This document shows, piece by piece, positions 40,403 to 51,453 of a stretch of 64,000 nucleotides of DNA. Source of the DNA: Cliona cf. orientalis (taxonomy: Eukaryota > Porifera > Demospongiae > Clionaida > Clionaidae). Each line of letters begins with the position of its first letter. Within the stretch, counting starts at the first letter, position 1. The notes under the pieces were generated by a model that saw only the letters and a program-made list of their open reading frames with translations, was not told the DNA's origin and did no database searches. The stretch lies in the NCBI GenBank assembly GCA_963930775.1, contig OZ005707.1, positions 3,534,001 through 3,598,000 on the forward strand. Direction: 5' to 3'. The position numbers were made by a program, and so were the translations under genes.

Positions 40403-43400
40403 TCACTTGCAGACGAAATGTTCAGGCATTGTGACTATTCCTGCTATATGACGAAGTTTTGCTAACTGTTCTTTAGATAAACCTTTAGTTAGCATGTCTG
40501 CAATCATTTCAGTTGTCGGGCAATACCTCAATTTTACCATTCCATCACTGACCTTCTCTCGGATGAAGTGATACTTAATTGAAATGTGTTTGGCACGACC
40601 ATGAAACTGAGGATTGCTTGCCATAGAAATAGCTGACTGGTTATCTTCAAAAATGGTAGTTGCGTCAGTTGGAGCACTGCCCAGTTCAGTTGTGAGTTGT
40701 CTCATCCATACTGCTTCTTGAGCTGAACTTGCTAAAGCCACATATTCTGCCTCAGCAGTAGATAAGGCTACTGATGACTGTTTCTTGCTCCTCCAGCTCA
40801 CTGGACCTCCACTTATCTGGAATAGGTATCCAGACGTTGATCTCCTGTTATCTAGATCCCCGGCCCAGTCTGCATCCGAGAATCCAATGCATTCTCTAGA
40901 ACTCAGCTTTGTGTAGAGTATACCATGATTGATGGTACCTTGAAGATATCGCATGATGCGTTTTACACCTGTCCAGTGCTGAGTGGTTGGCTTTGAGGAG
41001 AATCTTGCCATGTTGCTTACAGCAAACGTGATGTCTGGCCTTGTAGCTACAGACAAATATAGGAGACTTCCAATTGCTGACTGATAGACTTGTTGATCAA
41101 TGCATTTCTCGTCTTCAGTTGCTTGAATAAATTTTATGCTAGTATCAACGGGTGTGCTCACAGGTTTTGCCTCGCTCATTCCAAACTTTTGCAGGAGGCT
41201 TTCTGCATAAGCTGGCTGACCTATCCAGATGTCACCAGTCTTGTCTAGCTGAATCTTCATACCAAGAAAGTAGTGCAATTCTCCCATATCCTTGATGTCA
41301 AATTTGTTAGTGAGAGTATCCTTTACTTCTTTCATTCTCTTCTCACTCTCTCCAGCCAAAATGATGTCATCTACATAAACTCCCATGAAGAATACTTCTC
41401 CTCCTGAAGCTCTGTAAACGCAGGGGTCACTATCTGCCTGCACAAATTCCATCATTGTCAGTTGATTGTGCAGTGCTGTATTCCAGCAGCGTGGGGATTG
41501 CTTTAGGCCATAAATGCTTTTCTTTAATTTACAGACCAAGTGCTCCTGACCTTTAGCAATGAAACCTTGTGGCTGTCTCATATAGACTACTTCCTTCAGT
41601 TCGCCATTTAAGAATGCTGTCGTGACATCAATTTGGTGAACTTTCAAACCATACTGCACTGCTAGTGCTACTATAGTGCGAAATGATTCAAGCCTGACCA
41701 CTGGGCAAAAAGTTTCATCGTAGTCAGTTCCATACTTCTGCGAGAATCCTTGAGCTACTAGTCGTGCTTTGTATCGTTCAATCGATCCATTAGCATCTGT
41801 CTTCACTTTGTACACCCATTTACTTCCAACAGCTTTCCTACCCTCTGGTAGTTCAACTAACTCCCATACTTCGTTATCATTAAGGGATTTCATTTCTTTC
41901 TCCATCGCATCTTGCCATTTTTCTCGATCAGCACTAGCAAATGCATCATCTACAGTTAAAGGCTCCTTTGGCTTTTCATCAACAATATTTACTCTTATTC
42001 CATAATACTCTGGTGGTCGTTTCTCTCTGCTCGATCTCCTAAGAGTTGGTTCTTCAGGGGTAGTAGGGGGTGCTTCCTGGTGATCACTACCGATTTCTCC
42101 ATCATCGTTGCTTTCAAAGTCTAGTATCACTTGATGATTCGTCTCTTGCTCAATATCACTTGACGCTTGCTCAAACTCTCTCTTTGTCTCATTAAACTTG
42201 ACATCCCGACTGTAGAAAATCTTTCCTCGTTGTGGATCGTATAGTCGATAACCTTTGGTTTCATTTCCATATCCCATGAAAATGGTCTTCTTTGCTTTTG
42301 AGTCGAGCTTGTTTCTTTCATCCTTTGGAATGTGGACATAAGCATCACATCCAAAGATACGCAGGTGATCAACTTTTGGTTTCCTTTTTGTCAATGCTTC
42401 AACTGGAGTGATTCCTTCAAGACCTCTACTTGGGCTTCGATTCTTCAAATATGCAGCTGTAGATAGAGCTTCAGCCCAAAATTTGTGTGACAAATTAGCA
42501 TCAATCAGCATTGAACGTACCATTTCAACAAGTGTTCTGTTCAGTCTCTCGGCTACACCATTCTGTTCTGGTGTTTTTGGCACAGTGCGTTCATGTCGTA
42601 TCCCTTCAGACTTCAAATAGCTTTCAAATTTCTTTGATGTATATTCTCCGCCATTATCTGTGCGAATAGCTTTCAACTTGAGACCGCTAGATTTTTCAAT
42701 TAGTGCTTTCCATTCAAGGAAACCATCGAAGACTTCATCTTTGTACTTTAAAGGGTAGACCCAAACATAGCGTGTTTTGTCATCAACAAAAGTGAGGAAA
42801 TACTCTGCTCCACCCAATGATTTTGTGTTCAGCTTGCCGCACACATCGCTATGGACTAGATCCAGTGGTTCTTTGGATTGTATGCCTGTACACGTTTGAA
42901 AAGGACTTCTGTGATGCTTACCGCCAACACATGCCTCACAGAATTCTGGTGCATTCGAAGGGCTGTAATCAAAATTATCAACCATCTCATTTCTGGTAAG
43001 TTTCTGAAGATTCTGCATTCCAAGGTGTCCAAAACGTCGATGCCAGATGCTCGCTTTCTGTTTCAAGTCTTGACATTTTGTTTCAGCAGCAGTTACCAAA
43101 TGTGTTTCACTAGGCTTAGTGTCAAGATAGTAGAGACTTCCCGTTCTTTTTGCGACAGCAATGATCCTTTTATTCGTTCCCAATATCTGACACTGAGTTT
43201 CGTCAAATTCCGTGATTTTTCCTGTTTCTGCAGCCTTAGATACGCTCAGTAGATTGTACGACAGATTTGGCACGAAAAGCACATCATTCAACTTGCATTC
43301 TTTCGTTTTCCCATTCGATAAGCTGATCGTCAGTTTCACTATTCCTTGTCCAATTGCTTTCAACTCGTGCCCATCTCCAAGAGTTACTTTCTGCGGTGGC

Positions 43401-44260
43401 TCCAGACTTCTGAGTTTCGTAAACACTTTCGGATCACTACACATGTGACAAGTTGCTCCAGAGTCCACTATCCAATTACTTGCTACATTAGCTGACAAAG
43501 CATGACTTGCTACTAGGGCATCACCTTCGCTACATGAACTGCTATCTTCGTTTTTCAGCTTGCGTGCAGCTTTATTAGCCTTCTGCTTCGTATCACTCTT
43601 TTCGGATTTAGCCTTGCTTTCATCTTCAGCTCGAATACGACAGTAACGTTGGATATGACCGAATTTTCCACAATAAAAACACTTGATGGATGCACGATTC
43701 CTGGGGCGATAAGCTGCCATTGCTTTTGTCTGTACTTCGCCGTTCCCACTGTCCTCTCGATTTTTCATTTTTCGCTCCTCGTGTAATATTCGTTCCGTAA
43801 CAACGTCCATATCTGGCACAACTGCGTTCGCTTCCAGGGCAGTAACCAGCATGTTAAAAGAATCGGGTAAACTGGCCAGCAACTGCACAACGCGATCCTC
43901 CTCCGACACAGGATCACCGACTACAGAAAGAGCTTCAAACACTTCCGTTAAAGATTTGATATGCTCTTGAACAGACTCTCCCTCCTTCAATCGTAGAGAA
44001 TGCAACTTGCGTCGAAGCTCGAGTTTGTTGGCCCACGTCTTTTTCTGAAAATGATCTCCTAGCTTCTTCCAAACAGTGATTGGGTTCTTTGGTTCTCCAA
44101 TCAAATACAGCAACGACGGTTCGATCGACAAAACAATCACAGCTAATGCTCGATCTCTCCTTGCAATGAACTTTGCGTACAGGTCTGCTTGCGTTTCAGC
44201 ATTAGGGGCTGCTTCCGTTTCATTAACAATGCCCCACAGACCCTCCTTCATGAGGGCCAT
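40403..44260 (-). pseudogene. Copia gag-pol polyprotein, long frame with a nonsense codon near its start
   Basis: 1285 codons are open. Domains in order are a gag capsid-like region (about 1-165), CCHC zinc knuckle (about 193-206, CFYCGKFGHIQRYC), aspartic protease (DSG at about 265), GAG-pre-integrase HRRFGHLG, integrase (Asp about 471, Asp about 533, Glu about 564), reverse transcriptase (from about 815; YVDD at about 961) and RNase H (DADWAGD about 1127, ending AEAEYVAL). Order and length fit Ty1/copia. Immediately upstream a TGA at 44261-44263 separates this frame from about 34 further gag-like codons reaching an ATG at 44366-44368, which lies at the junction with flanking repeat. The body of pol shows no other break, so the copy is young. 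Confidence 0.9.
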
Positions 44261-44365
44261 TCAACATTGAATTTTCCAAGTTGGATAATTCGATCCCTTC
44301 AAAGGAACAATCGTAACAGTTTTTGCGTGTGAATGTCTAACGTAATTATGGTTGTTAGTGCTGAT

Positions 44366-45885
44366 CATTGTCCAGAAAACCACATAATACACCTAGGATG
44401 CACAGTAGAGCCATACGCAACCTATACTCCAATTTTGAGAAAGTTTCTAAATAACGCACACCACGGGTATTCCCCGTAGCGCGTGGGCGGAAAACATTGC
44501 AAACGTATGGCTTCCCTATACAAACATATGGGAAAACTTTGAAGGGCCGTAACTTTAATTCTAAGGTGTGAATCAAAATTCCGCTTCCAACAGGTGCAAT
44601 CCATTCTGCGTGCTCATATGAATAGTTTGTCGTGAATAGCTTCCCAGAGTCTCAAACATTTACATTAAATCTTTTTTTTTTTCAAGCTAGCGTACACACT
44701 AAGCAGAAAGAAATTGTCCAGAAAACCACATAATACACCTAGGATGCACAGTAGAGCCATACAAAGCAAGCAAACAACCTATACTCCAATTTTGAGAAAG
44801 TTTCTGAATAACGCACACCACGGGTATTCCCCATTTTTCACGTAGTGCGTGGGCGGAAAACATTGCAAACGCATGGCTTCCGTATACAAACATATGGGAA
44901 AACTTTAAAGGGCCGTAACTTTAATTCTAAGGTGTGAATCAAAATTCTGTTCCATCAAATTTCCAGGTGCGATCCATTCTGCGTGCTACAGTTTGTCGTG
45001 AATAGCTTCCCAGAGTCTCAAACATTAATTAATTATTTAATAGTTTATTTCTTTCTACTTAGTGTGTAACAAGGCGACCAGAACACTAAGCAGAAAAAAA
45101 ATTGTCCAGAAAACCACATAATACACCTAGCACCTAGGATGAACAGTAGAGCCATACAAAGCAAGCAAACAACCTATACTGCATTTTTGAGTTTCTAAAT
45201 AACGCACACCACGGGTATTCCCCGTTTTTCACGTAGTGCGTGGGCGGAAAACATTGCAACCGTATGGCTTCCCTATACAAACATATGGGAAAACTTTAAA
45301 GGACCGTAACTTTAATTCTAAGGTGTGAATCAAAATTCCGCTTCCAAGAAATTTCCAGGTACGATCCATTCTGCGTGCTCATATATATGAATAGTTTGTC
45401 GTGAATAGCTTCCCAGAGTCTCAAACATTATTTACATTAAATCTTTTTTTTTTTCAAGCTAGCGTGCACACTAAGCAGAAAGAAATTGTCCAGAAAATCA
45501 CATAGTACACCTAGAATGCACAGTAGAGCCATACAAAGCAAGTAAACAATCTAGGATGCACCATACAAAGCAAGCAAACAACCTGTACTACAATTTTGAA
45601 AATTTTTCTAAATAACGCACACCACGGGTATTCCCCATTTTTCACGTAGCGCGTGGGCGGAAAACATTGCAAACGCATGGCTTCCCTATACAAACATATG
45701 GGAAAACTTTAAAGGGCCGTAACTTTAATTCTAATTATAAGGCGTGAATCAAAATTCTGTTCCATCAAATTTCCAGGTGCGATCCATTCTGCATGCTCAT
45801 GTAAACAGTTTATCATGAATAGCTTCCCAGCGTCTCAAACATTAACTAATTATTTAATAGTTTATTTCTTTCAAGCTAAACCACA
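44366..45885. repeat. Run of CTAAGCAG-family short copies, subgroup with CACCTAGGATGCACAG
   Basis: About four direct copies (starting near 44366, 44697, 45078 and 45467), each 300-400 bp, very similar to one another and distinguishable from the 26-27 kb subgroup by CACATAATACACCTAGGATG and GTTTGTCGTGAATAGCTTCC. This suggests local amplification. Confidence 0.85.
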
Positions 45886-46514
45886 ACCTAAGATAAAAGA
45901 ATTTTATCAAGCAGTAATTAGTTAACGGTATGTCACCATTTTCTATCATACATGTCTGCTACAATAGGTCAGGTATGTGGTAAGGCAGAAAATCTCAAGT
46001 TGCAAACATTGATTACTATAATGTCATAATACTAATGCGTAATATATCTGAGAGTGATTTGGGGCTTGTATACGTAATCATCCCCTAGTCTAGATCCAAC
46101 GTAAGGAGCATTGCCCATGGAATGTTGTTGGTGTATGTAGACTGCCTTCCTAGCATCACTGGCAGTGAAAAAAAAGATGGAAAAAAATTGGCCCCGGGTG
46201 GGATTCGAACCAGTGCACGCATTTGACACTGGTTGGCAGACACTGAGCTTAACCATTGCACCATCTGGACAGTAGTCATTTCCTTCATACTTTAGTGGTC
46301 AGAAACTACTACGACTCTTATTTCAAAATTGAAAGTGAAAATCAAAAATCTGAGACGATTCAATTATTATTTTTGATCCACTCTACATGCTGATATAAAA
46401 ATTATTGCACAATACCTTTTCCTGTGCTTCGAATGAATTATTTACATTACATTACATTACATTACATTAATTACATTACATTACATTACACGCTCACATA
46501 TTCTTTTATCTTAG
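45886..46514. repeat. Inter-repeat stretch with (TTACA)n
   Basis: Contains a tRNA-like unit (46191-46270) and a TTACA microsatellite at about 46442-46490. Confidence 0.6.
46191..46270 (-). ncRNA. tRNA-like Pol III unit (decayed tRNA or SINE head)
   Basis: On the minus strand it has a perfect A-box (TGGTGCAATGG, 46263-46253) and B-box (GGTTCGAATCC, 46211-46201), with runs of T directly downstream that would end Pol III transcription. The acceptor and T stems pair poorly and no anticodon arm folds cleanly, so it is not a working tRNA. Confidence 0.5.
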
Positions 46515-48575
46515 GTTGTAACAAGCTACCGTGCACACTAAGCAGAAAAAAAAAATTGCGGCACATAAGTATATGCACCTGCATTGTATAGGTTCGCACA
46601 AATTAATATGCACTTAGGCTTACTTTATATTGATTGTTTACCATGTAGTTATACACTGCAATACTTGATGTACATTTGGTATATATTACTATGGTAACAA
46701 CATCTAATGTCACTAAAACCATTCTTCCATAGTCAAGTCATGTTCAAAACAGCTACCCTAGCCCACAATAATTTAATCAGTGTACAGTGCCTGTACGATT
46801 TAGCATTGGTATACCATAGTAACAATACCTAGTATCTTAGATGATTTCCACCCGCTCTAACTGCGCCTGCAGCGCAGTTAGAGTTTGTTGGAAATCATCT
46901 AAGGAGCTACCATGCACACTAAGCAGATAAAAGTGCCACATAATTAGAAACATGCATGTATATAATATTCACACGCTACAGTATAATATAAAGTCATCCC
47001 GAGTATTACTGTAAAAAAATTGTCCAGAAACCACCACATAGTTGAGCTGGATGCCCATACAATCGGAAGCAAGGCCGTCTATGCTCCTAATAGAGCCTAG
47101 AAACTCAGAGTATATGATCAGTGTTGAGGTTCAGTACCAGTGGCCGCTGCAATATGTTACTTCCTACTAGTACTCAAGATCACCACAGCACACACACAAG
47201 TCTAGGGGAAGAGGTTCAGTACCTGTGGCCCCTGCAACACATTACTTCGTACTAGTACTCAAGATCACCACAGCACACACACAAGTCTAGGGGAAGAGGT
47301 TCAGTACCTGTGGCCCCTGCAACACATTACTTCGTACTAGTACTCAAGATCACCACAGCACACACACAAGGCTAGGGAAAAAGCACAAAACAATTATAGT
47401 TATGTTTCTCAACTAGATGTACTTTCCCACACATCCATAATGTAAAACTATAGCTGTATTACCCCACCTACCTCTCAGCAAAAACGGGAGAGTTATTCAG
47501 GTCAGTTAAGGACTGGGACCAGCTAAATTTCACTATTTTTACCATGTCTTGTAAGCATAGTTACAGCAAAATGAAAAGTAATGAAGTAATATGACAGTTA
47601 TCCCAGGTTCTTCAACCTTTGATGTGGCCAATGACACCTTTTTAGCCCCGCCCATCAAACCGCAACGGACACGCCTCCATTTTCGTGGAAGCACTTCAGT
47701 CAACATGGATGAGCTAGGCGGTGAACTTCTCGGCCATGGATGAGCTAGATAGCCATAGTAGTAGTTTCTTACTTTGATTTATAACATTTTTGTCGTTTGC
47801 AATTTTTAAAATGACTGTTCATTTGGTAGGGAGAGGTGAAAATCCACAAAAGTGCCACTCCCACTTTCTATTTAAAGCCTTCTTTTGAGAAACTGGAGGG
47901 GTAAGTTAAAAATTGCAAACGACAGATCTTTAGATATTACTTACATAAGTACTATGAGCGACAGAACTCGTCGAACCATCTTGTTCCAACACCCCGCTTA
48001 GCACAGTCTACCTATTCCTATACTTCACTACTAGCGGGTGTGGCTTAGGTCACATGACCTGTCAGTTAGCTGCTCCAGAATCGCCATTCAGAAGGTCTCC
48101 TGCTGGCTGTTCACGGATGAATCATTGATAAACTCAAAGGATTATCACGTATGCACTGGATTTTCGGTATGAAATTCGTCAATCTGGGAGATAGCTGTAC
48201 GGTGGGCGGGGACCATGCTATGAATATCATTATCGCGCGGGTCCCAGTCCTTAACGTGTCTGAGTACTGTTGTGGCTGATTCCTCATCCATTCAGCAAGT
48301 CTCTGGATGCTCCATGGTAGCCTATGCATGTACTGGACTAGCGATTTTCTAAATAACGCACACCGGGACTCAAACCATTGCAAACACATGGCTTCCCTAT
48401 ACAAACATATGGGTAAACTTTAAAGGGCCGTAACTTTAATTCTAAGGCGTGAATCAAAATTTTCTCATATCAAATCTCGTTTTTCGACCCATTCTGCATG
48501 CCCATGTAAGAATTACATCCCCAAGTGTTCCCAGTTCCTCCACGAATTAATTTAGTCTTTTTTTTTTCTACTTAG
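46515..48575. repeat. Inverted copy of the 1.26 kb array unit, interrupted
   Basis: Reverse orientation relative to 19072-22847. It includes the hairpin at 46836-46904 and about three direct repeats of an 85 bp segment (47125-47385, TTACTTCGTACTAGTACTCA). It breaks at 47500 and resumes at 48261. Confidence 0.8.
47501..48260. mobile_element. Insertion with inverted ends in the array-unit copy
   Basis: The left end GTCAGTTAAGGACTGGGACC is found inverted at the right end (GGTCCCAGTCCTTAACGTGTC region, about 48239-48260). No coding content recognised. Confidence 0.65.
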
Positions 48576-50375
48576 TGTGTAACTACTTAGTGTTTAACTA
48601 CTTAGTGTGTAACAAGGAGACCAGAACACTAAGCAGAAAAAAAATTGTCCGGAAACCACCATATAATCGAGCTGGATGCATAGTAGAACCATACAATGCA
48701 TGCAGGTGGCCAATTTTGTCAATAGTTGGTAAAGGTCGTCACGTTTATGTGCGCGCGAGGCCCCGCCCCTCACGTAGCGCGTGGGCGGAAAACATTGCAA
48801 ATGCATGGCTTCCACATATGGGAGAACTTCAAAGGGCCATAACTTTAATTCTAAGGCGTGAATCAAAATTCCCCAAGGTCAAATCTCTAGTTTCGACCCA
48901 TTCTGCGTGCCCATGTAAAAGATATCTCCCCAAGTGCTCCCCAACCCCTCAAACATTAATTAATTATATAAATTGTTTTTTTTCAAGTTAGCGTGCACAC
49001 TAAGCAGAAAATAATTGTCCAGAAAACCACATAATACACCTAGGATGCACAGTAGAGCCATATAAAGCAAGTAAACAACCTAGGATGCAGTGTAGAGCCA
49101 TACAAAGCAAGCAAACAACCTATACTTCAATTTTGAGAATTTTTCTAAATAACGCACACCACGGGTATTCCCCGTTTTTCACGTAGCGCGTGGGCGGAAA
49201 ACATTGCAAACGCATGGCTTCCCTATACAAACATATGGGAAAACTTCAAAGCGCCGTAACTTTAATTCTAAGGCATAAATCAAAATTCTACGCCATCAAA
49301 TTTCGTGTTTCAACCCATTCTGCGTGCCCATGTAAAAATTATGTCCCCAAGTGCTCCCAGTTCCTCCACGAATTATTTCTTTTTTTATTTTCTACTTAGT
49401 GTGTAACAAGCCGATACACTAAGCAGAAACACCACAAAGTACTGGTGGAATGCCATAATTGAGGTTCAGTACCAGTGGCCCCTGCAACACGTTACATCCT
49501 ACTAGTACTCAAAATCACCACAGCACACACAAGGCTAGGGGAAAAGCACAAAACAAATTTAGTTGTTTCTCAACTCCATGTACTTTCCCACACATCCATG
49601 CATGCATAATGTAAACCTATAACTGTATTACGCCACCTACCTCTCAGCAAAATGGGAGAGCTACTGTTGTGGCTGATTCTTCATCCATTCAGTAAGCCTC
49701 TGGATACAATACCAGCTGCATGGTAGCCTATGCATGTACTGGGCCTAGCGATTTTCTAAATAACGCACACCGGGACTCAAAACATTGCAACTGTGTGGCT
49801 TCCTATACAAACATATGGGGATACTTAAAAGGGCTATAACTTTAATTCTAAGGCGTGAATCAAAATTCCCCAAGGTCAAATCTCTAGTTTCGACCCATTC
49901 TGCATGCCCGTGTAAGCCCCAGATGCTCCCAATCCCCCTGTGAATTATTTTTCTGTATTTTTTTCTACTTAGTGTATAATTTCTACTTAGTGTATAACAA
50001 GGAGACCAGAACACTAAGCAGAAAAAAAAATTGTTCAAAAACCGCCACATAGTTGAGCTGGATGCATAGTAGAGCCATACAATGCAAGCAGGCAGTCTAT
50101 ACATCAATTTTGATCAAAGTGGGTAATGGTCGTCACGTTAATGTGCGCGCGTGGGCGGAAAACATTGCAAGTGCATGGCTTCCTATACAAACATATGGGA
50201 GAACTTCAAAGGGCCATAACTTTAATTCTAAGGCGTGAATCAAAATTCCCCAAGGTCAAATCTCTAGTTTTGGCCCATTCTGCGTGCCCATGTAAAAATT
50301 ATCTCCCCAAGTGCTCCCAAACCCCCCAAACATTAATTAATTATTTAAAAACTTTTTTTTCTACTTAGTGTTTAA
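48576..50375. repeat. Further CTAAGCAG-family copies, mixed subgroups
   Basis: Copies start near 48626, 48999, 49413 and 50010. Junctions with TACTTAGTGTGTAACAAG between copies show head-to-tail arrangement. Ends at a poly-G tract (about 50376-50415). Confidence 0.8.
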
Positions 50376-50517
50376 TTTGGGGGGGGGGGGGAGGGGGAGG
50401 GGGGGAGGGGAGGGGAGGTATTCACTGAACTACCCTTGTCTGTCCGGTATTCACGTACGCACTAGTATGTTGTGATACAAAGATTATTGTATAAATTGCA
50501 TGTATTGATTGTCATAG

Positions 50518-51193
50518 GAGCCAGTCATTTAGACCACTTTATGCAAGGATCGGGGAAGTCCGTGCGATTGTTCCGTCTGGTACCCCTATGTTGGCCGCTA
50601 CAGCTACTGTTACAAAGGTGGTAAGGGGTGATATTTGTAATAAGTTAGAAATGAAGGGCTGTAGAGTCGTGTACGTGTCTCCAAATAAGCCTAACATGTA
50701 TTATGAAGTGGTTATCCGTACTGACATAGACCAAGATTTTGCTTCAGTGCTTAATGAGCTACGTATACACAAAATTTCCACTCAGCGGTTAATAGTTTAC
50801 TGTAGATCTTTGAATGTTTGCTCTGATTTATATGCCTACTTTATATCAAGTCTTGGTGTAGATAGCTACTATCCTCCTGGTACAGATCACATTAGCAATA
50901 ATAGACTCTTTGGCATGTTCCATGCCAATACACCTGCACACAACAAGGACGTGATACTACGCAGCATGCAAGTTGCAGATGACGTGGTTAGAGTAGTGTT
51001 TGCAACAGTCGCATTGGGTATGGGCGTGAATTTAGTTGGAGTTCATCGTACTATTCATTATGGTGCCCCATCGTCTATCAAAGACTATTTCCAAGGGAGT
51101 GGTAGGGCAGGTCGATCTGGGGAACCAGCTAAGTCAACCATTTATTGGAAACCTAGAGATGCCCCTCTTAAAAAGGATTTATCCAATCCCTGA
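50518..51193 (+). pseudogene. RecQ-like helicase, C-terminal half
   Basis: ATP-driven DNA unwinding family. After an AG acceptor at 50517 the frame gives MLAATATVTK (motif III), RLIVYCRSLNVCSDLYAYF (motif IV region), VVFATVALGMGVNLVGV (motif V) and YFQGSGRAGRSGEP (motif VI with arginine finger). The Walker A and DE.H half is absent; to the left lies a poly-G tract and repeats. After DLSNP there is TGA, and the same frame would continue with RHYLENNKECRRIQLLH and further stops, so the end is broken too. It faces the DUF6589 gene tail to tail across 260 bp, an arrangement that fits a helicase-carrying transposon rather than a host RecQ. Confidence 0.8.
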
Positions 51194-51453
51194 GATTCTG
51201 AGGTGACAGCAGTTAGGCATTATTTAGAAAATAACAAAGAATGTCGCAGAATTCAGCTTTTACACTAGTTTGACCCTGTGCTGAAGGAAGAGATTGTCAC
51301 GTGATCTATTACTTTGTTGTGATGTATGTGCACAAAATTATAATGTTACTCTTGTTTAATACATTGAAATAATTATAAGCATCATCTTCAGTGCTTAAGT
51401 TGATTCTGAGTCACTACCTGACAGATCACCTTCTCCACATGCTATTTTTAGTT

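Larger units (their letters stand above)
40004..44367 (-). mobile_element. Ty1/copia LTR retrotransposon, 5'-truncated
   Basis: It contains a gag-pol frame, a polypurine tract (GTGAGGAGGAG, about 40396-40406, overlapping the stop) and a 3' LTR (40004-40395). To the right of the gag start region, at about 44368, the sequence passes directly into a CTAAGCAG-family repeat. There is no 5' LTR, no tRNA primer-binding site and no target duplication to compare. The copy therefore cannot be complete. Confidence 0.9.

Noticed and set aside
44261-44263. The copia TGA as a recoded (read-through) gag codon
   Set aside because: Copia elements do not use stop read-through at this position as far as I know, and the copy is truncated anyway, so ordinary mutation is simpler.
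46191-46270. A functional tRNA gene
   Set aside because: Acceptor, anticodon and T stems have several mismatches and no clear anticodon.
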